NCBI RefSeq assembly: GCF_000429305.1
Contig: NZ_AUBP01000006.1
Coordinates: forward strand, 124,001 to 188,000
From: Desulfovibrio inopinatus DSM 10711
GTDB lineage: Bacteria; Desulfobacterota; Desulfovibrionia; Desulfovibrionales; Desulfovibrionaceae
Length of the DNA stretch: 64,000 nt
Direction: 5' to 3'
The position numbers were made by a program, and so were the translations under genes. Within the stretch, counting starts at the first letter, position 1. Every line of letters starts with the position of its first letter. A model generated the notes under the pieces. That model searched no databases and was not told where the DNA came from. It was given only the letters and a program-made list of their open reading frames with translations. Below, piece after piece: positions 11,049-19,154 of the stretch.

Positions 11049-11840
11049 ATGAGTGCAAAAGACGCCCACGCCCTCGAACACCTCTCGCAAGTGCTTGATA
11101 CCTTGCTCAGCCCGGAAGGTTGTCCCTGGGATAAAGCACAAACCCCCAAAAGTCTCTGCGATTATATAATCGAAGAGTCCTTCGAACTTGTCGACGCCAT
11201 TCGTAGCGAAGACGATGCCGCTGCGCTCGAAGAAGTCGGCGATGTATTGTTTCTTCTGCTCTTCGTGACAAAACTCTATCAACGTGACGGCAAATTCACT
11301 CTGGCACAATCCATTGATGCAGAGTCAGCAAAAATGATCCGCCGCCACCCCCATGTTTTCGATGATCTTGAAATCGCGAATAGGGAAGAACTCATGCGCA
11401 ACTGGGAGCGTATCAAGCGCATGGAGAAAAAAGAAGGCACCAGCATTTTCGATAGCCTTCCTTCGGGGCTGCCCCCTCTGCTCAAAGCCTACCGCATCCA
11501 TTCGAAAGCCGCCCGTGTTGGCTTCACATGGGAAAACGATACCGATGTCAAAAACGCTCTCGATGCAGAGTGGGAAGAACTTGCCAAAGCGCAGGAATCC
11601 GGCAACCTCCAAGCTATTCAAGAGGAATTCGGCGACTATCTCTTTACGCTCACGGAATACGGCCGACGCTTAGGGGTTAAAGCCAACACATGCCTTGATC
11701 ATGCGAATAAAAAATTCCTCGACCGATTTGCCAAACTCGAAGTACTGGCCAAACGTGACGGGAAAGATATTGCCGACATGACGCTTGCTGAACTCGATGC
11801 TCTCTGGGACAAAGTCAAACTGGATCCAGAGAATGATTAG
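11049..11840 (+). CDS. mazG: Nucleoside triphosphate pyrophosphohydrolase MazG
   Basis: MazG hydrolyses NTPs and dNTPs to monophosphate and pyrophosphate, cleaning nucleotide pools. The 263-residue protein has the two tandem MazG domains of the full-length form. The first carries LLSPEGCPWDKAQTPKSL and the metal-binding EVGDVLFLLLF. The second carries KAARVGFTWENDTDVKNALD and EEFGDYLFTLTEYGRRLGV. The ATG at 11049 lies just after an AATAAGGAACACAAA leader. A long inverted repeat follows the stop. Confidence 0.95.
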   Translation: MSAKDAHALEHLSQVLDTLLSPEGCPWDKAQTPKSLCDYIIEESFELVDAIRSEDDAAALEEVGDVLFLLLFVTKLYQRDGKFTLAQSIDAESAKMIRRHPHVFDDLEIANREELMRNWERIKRMEKKEGTSIFDSLPSGLPPLLKAYRIHSKAARVGFTWENDTDVKNALDAEWEELAKAQESGNLQAIQEEFGDYLFTLTEYGRRLGVKANTCLDHANKKFLDRFAKLEVLAKRDGKDIADMTLAELDALWDKVKLDPEND

Positions 11841-11860
11841 CAGGTAACGATTTCACGACG

Positions 11861-11898
11861 GGAGAAGGAGCGACATACTCATATGACGCTCCTTCTCC
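11861..11898. terminator. Long inverted repeat after mazG, possible terminator
   Basis: GGAGAAGGAGCG (11861-11872) pairs perfectly with CGCTCCTTCTCC (11887-11898), and the 14-base loop contains a further CATA/TATG pairing. There is no T-run on either side, so it may work as a weak or factor-assisted terminator, or protect the mRNA end. Confidence 0.5.
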
Positions 11899-11902
11899 TC
11901 GA

Positions 11903-12112
11903 TTATCCCAGTTCCTCCCGCGTCGCTCCCGCGACCGGTTCTCTTTCCATCTCCCAGACCGCAATCACTGCGTCTGTTTCTCTCAAGAGTTCTTGTCCCA
12001 AGCCGTACTCTGTATTATTATATATATTGAATTCCACGGTCCGGCATTGTCCGTTTTCATCCCTCTGATACCGCAATCGGCATGCTGGGCATACTACGCG
12101 GGGGTGTATCAT
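11903..12112 (-). CDS. Possible small protein with a CPAC motif (uncertain)
   Basis: A 69-residue minus-strand reading frame starting at the ATG at 12112 (MIHPRVVCPACRLRYQRDEN) and continuing with a well-mixed, protein-like sequence to 11903. CPAC resembles half of a zinc knuckle. It ends just before the inverted repeat at 11861-11898. Against it: its start codon shares the palindromic CATG with the plus-strand gene at 12111, so both starts are unlikely to be used equally. I do not recognise a family. Confidence 0.3.
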   Translation of the reverse strand: MIHPRVVCPACRLRYQRDENGQCRTVEFNIYNNTEYGLGQELLRETDAVIAVWEMEREPVAGATREELG

Positions 12113-13013
12113 GCGCCGTATTTTATTGTCCCTCGTTGTGTCTCTGCTTACCATTTTCACAGCGATTTCAGCCACAGCACAACCATGGTCGGCTGCGCAA
12201 ATACTTTACGCCAATTACAGCCGGGCTGTCTGGACGAATTATTACCAAACACTCTGGGACCCGGGCCGTCCTGGACACGGCTATATCGGATGGTCCAATC
12301 CATATTTTTACAACAGACCATTCTATTCCTCGCCGTTTGTCTATTCTCCCTATGCTCCATATTGGTATTCAAACGGATTCTATAATGGATACTGGACCGG
12401 ATTTCTGCGGCCGAACAGGCCACCGTTCCCGCCTCCCGGCTACTACGGCAACACGAGCTCCAATATATATCGAGCAGCGGCCTCTCCGCGTCCGTATGCT
12501 CCGCCCGTTACCGCAACGAATACAGTCCATCGACCTGTCACAAATCCTCCTGTGTACAACCGATATCGAGCTGCAACGCATACCCAAAACACCAGGGCCG
12601 CTGTTGCCTCGAACCCGGCGTGGCGGCAACGCACGCGATCGATATCGCCTTCGGGGTATACGAGCCCACGTGACACGTCTGCCGCGCTCGTCAATACGCC
12701 TCGCGCTGCTCCAGCCTCTGCAGCATACAATCGATATCGTGCAGTGACTCAAGTCAACGCAAGACGAGCAACGATCTCTCCAAGTGCCTATGGACAACGA
12801 TTCCGACAGGCGCCGTCTTCAGCGTTTCGTACTTCGCATTCCGTTTCCGGAACACGGCCCAGCTTCACGCCTCCTCGGTCGTCCGGTCGTATCGTCCCTC
12901 GTGCATTCCAAGCACCGTCCCGAAACTTCTCCCGAACAGGATTTCAAGCGGGTCCCCGAAGTCGTAGCGGTTTTCGTTCCAGACCTATGAGGCCAATAGG
13001 CATACGCCGTTAA
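12111..13013 (+). CDS. Exported Tyr/Pro/Arg-rich low-complexity protein
   Basis: A 300-residue protein with a clear signal peptide (MRRILLSLVVSLLTIFTAIS, cleavage probably after ATA or AQP). The first 100 mature residues are rich in Tyr, Trp, Pro and Asn (YSPYAPYWYSNGFYNGYWTG). The rest is Arg/Ser/Ala/Pro-rich, with repeated units around YNRYRAAT and YNRYRAVT, and ends in an Arg-rich tail (SRSGFRSRPMRPIGIRR). No enzyme motif is visible. The very basic, aromatic composition suggests an envelope or matrix-binding role, but that is a guess. It is monocistronic. Confidence 0.6.
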   Translation: MRRILLSLVVSLLTIFTAISATAQPWSAAQILYANYSRAVWTNYYQTLWDPGRPGHGYIGWSNPYFYNRPFYSSPFVYSPYAPYWYSNGFYNGYWTGFLRPNRPPFPPPGYYGNTSSNIYRAAASPRPYAPPVTATNTVHRPVTNPPVYNRYRAATHTQNTRAAVASNPAWRQRTRSISPSGYTSPRDTSAALVNTPRAAPASAAYNRYRAVTQVNARRATISPSAYGQRFRQAPSSAFRTSHSVSGTRPSFTPPRSSGRIVPRAFQAPSRNFSRTGFQAGPRSRSGFRSRPMRPIGIRR

Positions 13014-13026
13014 CAACAGTAACGCC

Positions 13027-13064
13027 AAAAAACGCGGGAGAGGAGTCACACCTCGTCTCCCGCG
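13027..13064 (-). terminator. Intrinsic terminator of the cheA operon
   Basis: CGCGGGAGA (13033-13041) pairs with TCTCCCGCG (13056-13064), with an inner GAGG/CCTC pairing. On the minus strand the hairpin is followed by six T (13027-13032). It lies 35 bases beyond the cheA stop. The same hairpin may also end the convergent plus-strand gene. Confidence 0.75.
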
Positions 13065-13098
13065 GCCTTTCCATACGTTCTTTTATCGGCCTCTCGAC

Positions 13099-15327
13099 CT
13101 AGCGTGTTGACGCAATTAATGTCTGAATATCGAGAATGAGAGACATGGAGCCGTCGCCGTTGACCGTTGCCCCGGATATACCCTCAACATTACCAATTGC
13201 TCGACCGAGGCTTTTGATGACGGTTTGTTGTTGTCCTAGAACTTCATCAACGGCAATACCAACCCGTTTTTGCCCGTTCCATGTAATAACAATCTGCTCA
13301 AGAGGAGGAGGTGGTCCGGCAAGGGCAAAGGTTTCGCGCAGACGTAGATAGGGAACAAGCTCACCACGCAGATGCAATGTTCGATTCCGCACATTGCTAT
13401 CTCTTTCCGCTGCAGACAGTTCAACACACTCTTCAACTGCGGCAAGAGGGATGATATACATTTCATTCGACGCACGAACCTGCAAACCGTCAATAATCGC
13501 CAACGTCAGCGGAAGTTTGATAGTCAGCGTGGTCCCCACGCCGTATTCACTTTGAATATCAATTTTACCGCGCAGAGCGTCCATACTTCGTTTGACCACA
13601 TCCATGCCGACACCACGGCCCGAAACACTCGTCACTCGCTCGGCCGTGGAAAAGCCAGGTTGAAAAATCAAAGCAAATGTTTCGGTATCACTCAAGCGGA
13701 CATCGGGGCTGAGCAACCCCTTTTCTATGGCTTTGTCCCGAATGACTTTCGGATCAATCCCCTTCCCGTCATCGACAATACGGACAACAACTTCACCACC
13801 AACATGTTCAGCAGAAAGAACGATACGTCCCTGAGGCGGCTTCCCAACTGCTACGCGCTGTTCGGGAGGCTCGATACCGTGATCAATACTGTTACGTAAA
13901 AGATGCACTAACGGGTCATTGAGTTGCTCAATAACGGTTTTATCCAGCTCTGTTTCTCCCCCCTCGGTCACCAGTTCGATTTCTTTATGCAACTCTGCCG
14001 AAAGATCACGAACCAAGCGCCGAAAACGACTGAATGTCGTCCCAATAGGGAGCATACGCACACTTAACGTATTATCACGCAAGTCATTACTCAAATGCTC
14101 GATTTCTTCCGCCACACTCGTCAGTTCAAGATGCCCAATTGATGCCGCAATCTGCGTCAGTCGAGCTTGAGCAATAACAAGTTCCCCGACAAGATTGACC
14201 AGGTTGTCCAACTTGACGGCTTCAACACGAATACTTTGCGCTGATTGTGGCCGGGGGGTTGATGCAGATGTTGAAGGAGAGCTGGGTGTCGCCACGCTGT
14301 CCGTCGAGGCTGATTTGCGAGGCTCTTCTGTCGCTTGCACGGGCTTGAAATCCGCCGGTGCAACAGGAGATGGCTCTGATACGAAGGGTATCGTCTCGGA
14401 CTCTGGAGGAAAAGATAAAATGATCGGTGTTGGTTCAGCCTCCAACAAGGCTGCATAGTCTTCCTCTGACACCCTCCCGTGTTCCATGCATGCAGCAAGC
14501 ACGTTGCTGTATTGAGACTCCTCAGGCAACCGGCCTTGTGTATCGATACATTGTATGGTCGATTGATTCTCATTCACAAAAAAGAGAACATCTTCAATTA
14601 AATCTTGCTTTTTCGGTGTGGAGATAAAAACATGCCATACAAGATGCCCGTCATGAATATCCAAATCATCCAGGAGAGGCAGCTTGGAATCGTCACACAT
14701 GACAACAACGTCTCCTAGGTTCCGCAATTCATCAAGAATGCTCTGAGGGTCCGTTTGCTCAAGCACACCCGGCCCGACAAGATTGAGCCGAACATGATAC
14801 GTACACAGTGTATCATTCGATGTCGCTGACACGGGAGAGGGTGTTGTATCAAGGGGCTCGTTGGATGCATGATTTTCTTCGCCAGAGGTTTCAGTGCTGT
14901 CGTCCTCTGTCGTTTCGGCATGAACTGCCATAACGGGAGCCTCTCCGGTATCCAGTAGCGCTTGAACTCCAGTCAACAGTTCCAGCGTTTTTTCTTCGTC
15001 CACATCGCCATCTTGCTTTTCCAACATCACGGCCATTTGATCTTGAACGGCAAAGGTCAGATCGATAAGCTCTTTTGTGACATGGAGCTCCCCTTTGCGG
15101 ACTTTGTCATAAACGGTTTCCACATCATGGGCCAAAGAGACAACGCCTTCCACGCCGAACATGCTGCAGGCCCCTTTTATGGTATGGATAGCGCGAAAAA
15201 TGCGATCAACTCGTGATTTGTCGCCGTGATCGGCGTCCAACTCAAACAGAGCGGCTCCAAGCTCTTGAAGTTGCTCACGAACTTCTTCGAGAAACAGCGA
15301 CTGCATATCCATATTTGACCTTTCCAT
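13099..15327 (-). CDS. cheA: Chemotaxis-type histidine kinase CheA
   Basis: A 742-residue CheA. Domains in order: Hpt (residues about 1-110, with HTIKGACSMFG carrying the phosphorylated His), an acidic linker, a P2-like domain (about 170-265), a Ser/Pro-rich linker, the dimerisation helices (VKLDNLVNLVGELVIAQARL), the ATP-binding domain (VVRIVDDGKGIDPKVIRDKA; FQPGFSTAERVTSVSGRGVG) and a C-terminal CheW-like domain. It lies last in an operon with partner-switching genes and no CheW, CheY or receptor gene, so inputs and outputs must lie elsewhere or be non-motility. Its ATG overlaps the upstream stop (TAATG). Confidence 0.93.
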   Translation of the reverse strand: MERSNMDMQSLFLEEVREQLQELGAALFELDADHGDKSRVDRIFRAIHTIKGACSMFGVEGVVSLAHDVETVYDKVRKGELHVTKELIDLTFAVQDQMAVMLEKQDGDVDEEKTLELLTGVQALLDTGEAPVMAVHAETTEDDSTETSGEENHASNEPLDTTPSPVSATSNDTLCTYHVRLNLVGPGVLEQTDPQSILDELRNLGDVVVMCDDSKLPLLDDLDIHDGHLVWHVFISTPKKQDLIEDVLFFVNENQSTIQCIDTQGRLPEESQYSNVLAACMEHGRVSEEDYAALLEAEPTPIILSFPPESETIPFVSEPSPVAPADFKPVQATEEPRKSASTDSVATPSSPSTSASTPRPQSAQSIRVEAVKLDNLVNLVGELVIAQARLTQIAASIGHLELTSVAEEIEHLSNDLRDNTLSVRMLPIGTTFSRFRRLVRDLSAELHKEIELVTEGGETELDKTVIEQLNDPLVHLLRNSIDHGIEPPEQRVAVGKPPQGRIVLSAEHVGGEVVVRIVDDGKGIDPKVIRDKAIEKGLLSPDVRLSDTETFALIFQPGFSTAERVTSVSGRGVGMDVVKRSMDALRGKIDIQSEYGVGTTLTIKLPLTLAIIDGLQVRASNEMYIIPLAAVEECVELSAAERDSNVRNRTLHLRGELVPYLRLRETFALAGPPPPLEQIVITWNGQKRVGIAVDEVLGQQQTVIKSLGRAIGNVEGISGATVNGDGSMSLILDIQTLIASTR

Positions 15328-16463
15328 TAAGCAAAAAAAGTTTCGGTGCGTACGCCGGCTCGTTTTGCCAGATCAGCCAACACCTGTGGAAGACCATCTT
15401 TATACGTAAAATGCATGTTGCGCCCTCGAAACGTCTTTCCTGCCGACATCAGAAGTTGCAGGCACATCGAATCACATTCTGCCACCTGTGTCAGGTCACA
15501 ATGTGCATCCAGATTCTTTTCCAAAATAAACAGCAAAGCCTGTTGCATGGTCGCCGCTCCAGCCCTCGTCAATGCGCCGTGTGCCGTCAACAGACAAATT
15601 CGATCATAACAGTTCACATGAACGTCCCCAAAACATACATGCTCCTGTATCGGAGAATTCAATAAATCTGCATCGGGCTGCCCATAATCTATTGGAGTCG
15701 AAGCAGGGAGTCTCCCCGGATCGATACGCGTGATATGATCATTCCCAACAGAAAACAGGTGCCCAATTAAATCCGGCTCAATGATCGTTGCGAACAGAAC
15801 AATAAAGGGGATGGAATTCACGATTTCATCACAGAGCACACCCACAGCGTCAAAATCAATCTTGCAGTCGAGGATAAGACCGGCTGATTCCATTCCCGAT
15901 ATGATTTCAAGAGGTGTTTTCCCTTTTGCCTGGACATCATGAATTAAATCATATTCAACAATGTATAAATATTTTCCACCCTTCAATGCTTGATTCAAAT
16001 CAAGTTCAGTCACCTGAAAGACAAAGGGAGATCCAGGAGAACCGACATTTTTACAGGTATCCATGCCCACACGTTCGGATTCCGGCAACAGTTGCAAAGT
16101 AAGCTTCTTCAAAACATCCAATGCATCCTGAATATCTTCCTCGTCACTCGCCTCGACATGTTCACACAACGATACCAATCGATCGAAGCCACCAAGCAGC
16201 GCTGTAATGATTTGATTGTTCGGCACAAGCTCCCGGTTGCGGATCATATGAAGGATGCTTTCCAATTTGTGCGAGAGTTCACGGATATTGCGCAGGTTCA
16301 AAAAGCCAGCTCCACCTTTAATGGAATGCGCTGCGCGAAACACCTTGTTCACAATCTCTTCATCAATGCTGACTCCAGCCTGCTCCATGTCCATGAGATT
16401 CGACTCAATATTGGCAAGATGCTCTTTCGTGTCCTCAACGAACATGTGCAGGATTTCATCCAT
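15327..16463 (-). CDS. Hpt phosphotransfer protein with a C-terminal STAS-like domain
   Basis: A 378-residue protein. Residues 1-110 form an Hpt domain (FRAAHSIKGGAGFLNLRNIR, His in HSIKGG), closely resembling the CheA Hpt. Residues about 140-255 resemble the P2-like domain of the adjacent CheA (VQAKGKTPLEIISGMESAGL). The last 100 residues read as a STAS-like domain (RICLLTAHGALTRAGAATMQ, VAECDSMCLQLLMSAGKTFR). There is no kinase domain. It could pass phosphate between CheA and receivers while its STAS part talks to the partner-switching proteins encoded just upstream. GGAGGATAAC precedes the ATG. Confidence 0.75.
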   Translation of the reverse strand: MDEILHMFVEDTKEHLANIESNLMDMEQAGVSIDEEIVNKVFRAAHSIKGGAGFLNLRNIRELSHKLESILHMIRNRELVPNNQIITALLGGFDRLVSLCEHVEASDEEDIQDALDVLKKLTLQLLPESERVGMDTCKNVGSPGSPFVFQVTELDLNQALKGGKYLYIVEYDLIHDVQAKGKTPLEIISGMESAGLILDCKIDFDAVGVLCDEIVNSIPFIVLFATIIEPDLIGHLFSVGNDHITRIDPGRLPASTPIDYGQPDADLLNSPIQEHVCFGDVHVNCYDRICLLTAHGALTRAGAATMQQALLFILEKNLDAHCDLTQVAECDSMCLQLLMSAGKTFRGRNMHFTYKDGLPQVLADLAKRAGVRTETFFA

Positions 16464-16519
16464 GTTATCCTCCGGAATAAATAACTGTAGCTGATAGGGT
16501 GATCGCGAAGTATGCGTAT

Positions 16520-16813
16520 TTACATAGTGAAGTGACGGTCTAAACGCATAATGTTAAAAAGTCTCATAATATCTGATGAAACATTCTTCAACGCAAGATT
16601 TCCATCATTCTTTTTCAAAGTATTATGCGTTGCAACCAACAATCCAATACCTATTGAATCGATGGAGGTAACATGAACCATATCTATGGTCAGCGATGAA
16701 TCGTCTTGCACTAAAAGTTCTTCAATACATTTTCTCAACGCATCAACATGAGAGGCGATAATATCAAAATCTGGAATAAAAACTGACTTTTCTCCTTCAC
16801 TACGTTGCGTCAT
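16520..16813 (-). CDS. STAS-domain anti-sigma factor antagonist (RsbV/SpoIIAA type)
   Basis: A 97-residue single STAS domain. The segment LTIDMVHVTSIDSIGIGLLV contains the conserved DSxGxG motif, with Ser in the position phosphorylated by RsbW-type kinases. In partner switching, the unphosphorylated protein binds the kinase and frees its target. It overlaps the kinase gene by four bases (16810-16813), so the pair is translationally coupled. Confidence 0.85.
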   Translation of the reverse strand: MTQRSEGEKSVFIPDFDIIASHVDALRKCIEELLVQDDSSLTIDMVHVTSIDSIGIGLLVATHNTLKKNDGNLALKNVSSDIMRLFNIMRLDRHFTM

Positions 16814-17238
16814 GGCGCCTTCACTCCAGTTATATGTTTCACAATATCAAGTGTTTTACTTGACTCATCGTATGTCAATACATCAGCATAATGCTTCATA
16901 ATTGTAATGCCTCGTCCACTCGTCCCGACAACATCGACAGACTTTTCATACTGCGACTGCAGATCAAAACCGCGCCCCTGATCTGTTATACGAAGGGCAA
17001 TACGGTCCGGGAAAAGACGAAATTGAAGATTAACACTTTTCTCTTGTCTTTGTTGATTCCCATGGATGATAGCATTAAGAAGTGCCTCCCGCAAAAGTAA
17101 AAGTAAATCAAAAATGAGAGACTGCAGTTCATTCTGTTTTAAGAACTCTTCAACGTACGATGCGACTTCGTCAACACTACACAATGCCGATGAAAGACTT
17201 ATATCAAAACCATCAGGGCATGTTTTTACATGCAACAT
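16810..17238 (-). CDS. RsbW/SpoIIAB-type anti-sigma factor serine kinase
   Basis: A 142-residue GHKL ATPase. The N box LLLREALLNAIIHGN, the G1 box ITDQGRGFD and the segment SGRGITIMKHYAD match the HATPase_c_2 family of serine kinases that phosphorylate STAS antagonists. It has no sensor or Hpt domain. Its neighbours, the phosphatase (upstream) and STAS protein (overlapping downstream), complete a three-part switch. No sigma factor is encoded next to it, so the target is unknown. Confidence 0.87.
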   Translation of the reverse strand: MLHVKTCPDGFDISLSSALCSVDEVASYVEEFLKQNELQSLIFDLLLLLREALLNAIIHGNQQRQEKSVNLQFRLFPDRIALRITDQGRGFDLQSQYEKSVDVVGTSGRGITIMKHYADVLTYDESSKTLDIVKHITGVKAP

Positions 17239-17283
17239 AACCCCTCCATCGCTTCACAACAATACAAACTTCACTATCCCAAA

Positions 17284-18420
17284 TTAGATTTCGATACCTA
17301 ACAACACAACGTCATCGTCTGGAGATGTGTTCTCCGGAAACATGTGCATCATGATATGGTCCAAGGCCTTTTCCAAAGTCATTGACGACACCTCTTCTGC
17401 CAAGGCCATCAGTTTGACATCTCCCTGTGTACGCCCCCTGTCCGGACCAGTCTGTCGTTCTACCAAGCCATCGGTATATAAATACAAGCGATCACCGGAA
17501 TTGACCCGTAATGTCAGAGTATCAAACTGAACACTTTCAAAGACACCGAGAATATCCCCTTTCGCCTCAAGCATGATCGGCGTTTCCCCACGAGGCACAT
17601 ATACCGGTGGCGGGTGCCCGGCTCCAGCCAACGTGAGTTGGGACATATTTCTGTTGAGGCAGACATAGCACCCCGTAAGATGCTTCCCATCTCGTAAAAG
17701 ATGAAGCAGCACCGCATTCATCGTCCTGAGCGTTTCTTCAACGGAAAAAAGTGGCCCGGTGTTTTGATGAATCAACGCTTTGAGCGATGACGTCACAAAG
17801 GAGGCACCAAGATCATGCCCAGAAATATCCGCCACAAAATATCCAGTAATATGCTCACTCACCGGAAAAACATCATAATAATCCCCACCCGCTTCAAGGA
17901 TGGGAAGATACCGAATAGCGAATTGCGCCTCGGGCATATCCTCAGGCCGAACCAGGATAGCCTGTTGTGCATCACGAATCTGTGCAAGCTTGGCCGCCTG
18001 TTCCTGAATGGCTGCACGATAGGCCTGCCGTAATTTAATATGAATTTTGACTCGAGCAAGTACTTCGAGCTTGGCAAACGGCTTCGTGATATAATCGACC
18101 GCACCCATACTCAATCCCCGAACCTTGAAATCGACCTCCTGCAATCCGGAGATGAAAATAATTGGGATTTCCGTTGTTCGAGGATCGCTTTTGAGCGCTT
18201 CACACGTCTCAAAACCGGATTCTCCAGGCATCATAACGTCGAGAAGAATAAGATCTGGCTGAAATTCGTTAGCAAGATACCGGCCACGCTTGCCGTCACG
18301 AGCCAAATGAACACGAAACCCGGAACCTTCAAGGATGCGTTGAAGTGCTTTCAGATTGATGATCTCGTCATCGATGACAAGAATAGTGGGAATTTTTTCC
18401 ATGGCTCCGACCGCTTTCAT
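17284..18420 (-). CDS. Response regulator with PP2C-type (RsbU/SpoIIE) phosphatase output
   Basis: Residues about 10-130 form a receiver domain (TILVIDDEIINLKALQRILE; acceptor Asp in FQPDLILLDVMMPGESGFET; conserved Lys in VDYITKPFAKLEV). A helical linker (about 135-160) leads to a PP2C phosphatase domain with GGDYYDVF and ISGHDLGASF metal-binding residues. Such proteins dephosphorylate STAS antagonists when their receiver is phosphorylated, which could connect CheA phosphoryl flow to the switch. The start is uncertain: ATG at 18420 or 18402, or TTG at 18456. Confidence 0.88.
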   Translation of the reverse strand: MKAVGAMEKIPTILVIDDEIINLKALQRILEGSGFRVHLARDGKRGRYLANEFQPDLILLDVMMPGESGFETCEALKSDPRTTEIPIIFISGLQEVDFKVRGLSMGAVDYITKPFAKLEVLARVKIHIKLRQAYRAAIQEQAAKLAQIRDAQQAILVRPEDMPEAQFAIRYLPILEAGGDYYDVFPVSEHITGYFVADISGHDLGASFVTSSLKALIHQNTGPLFSVEETLRTMNAVLLHLLRDGKHLTGCYVCLNRNMSQLTLAGAGHPPPVYVPRGETPIMLEAKGDILGVFESVQFDTLTLRVNSGDRLYLYTDGLVERQTGPDRGRTQGDVKLMALAEEVSSMTLEKALDHIMMHMFPENTSPDDDVVLLGIEI

Positions 18421-18684
18421 CACGATGCCATTCACTGCATTGTCCCAAGAATACAACGATACAAAAATACGATGATCATAAGGCTACAGCCTTCGCATAA
18501 TATAATGCCCTCCTGAAATCCAGCACATCATATGGTCGATGTATCCTCTCCTTGAAATTGGGAATGGATTGAAGAAAAAACACTTCCACAAACACAGCCT
18601 TGCGTGCTATAAAAAAAAGACCATCTTTTTTTCAATAAAACAGAGTGGCAAGAACTGACTACTCACATATGAGGGGAGGAGAGA

Positions 18685-19074
18685 ATGTTTATTGCAATCA
18701 GCGTCAATGGGGAGACGTTTGACAGCACTGTAGCCGACTGGCCGCAGACAGCTCCGGGATTTGTCGTGATCGATGAAGCAAGCCATCATTATGGCTACAT
18801 CGACAATGATCCTGCAACAACACATCTTGTTGATGCGCTTCTTGAAATGAAAACAGCGGTACTCATTACAGGTCGCATTGCAAAAGCAACCGCCAATGCA
18901 GTACAATCGGCTGGCATTGATATCTTTCTAGCTGCGGGTATGACCTTGCTTGAAGCTCTGAATGCATATAAGTCGAGAAGACTTGAAGAACTTTCCGACA
19001 TGATGCCGACAGAGTCCCTGTCGCAAACGATAACAGGGCCAGCTCCTGAACCATTCCCTCTGGCTGTCACCTAG
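18685..19074 (+). CDS. Dinitrogenase iron-molybdenum cofactor family protein (NifX/NifB-C type)
   Basis: A 129-residue protein of the NifX/NafY fold: FIAISVNGETFDSTVADWPQ at the start, a central ALLEMKTAVLITGRIAKATA, and the AGIDIFLAAGMTLLEALNAY segment. Family members bind metal-sulfur cofactors or clusters. No nitrogenase gene is near, so it is one of the stand-alone forms common in anaerobes. A GGGGAGGAGAGA tract precedes the ATG closely. The C-terminal 30 residues are polar and not conserved in appearance. Confidence 0.8.
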   Translation: MFIAISVNGETFDSTVADWPQTAPGFVVIDEASHHYGYIDNDPATTHLVDALLEMKTAVLITGRIAKATANAVQSAGIDIFLAAGMTLLEALNAYKSRRLEELSDMMPTESLSQTITGPAPEPFPLAVT

Positions 19075-19154
19075 ACAAAAATCCCCTTGTCTCACATCCA
19101 ATGGCGAGATACGAAACGAATGCGGGAGAGGACGATACCACCTACTGATATATC

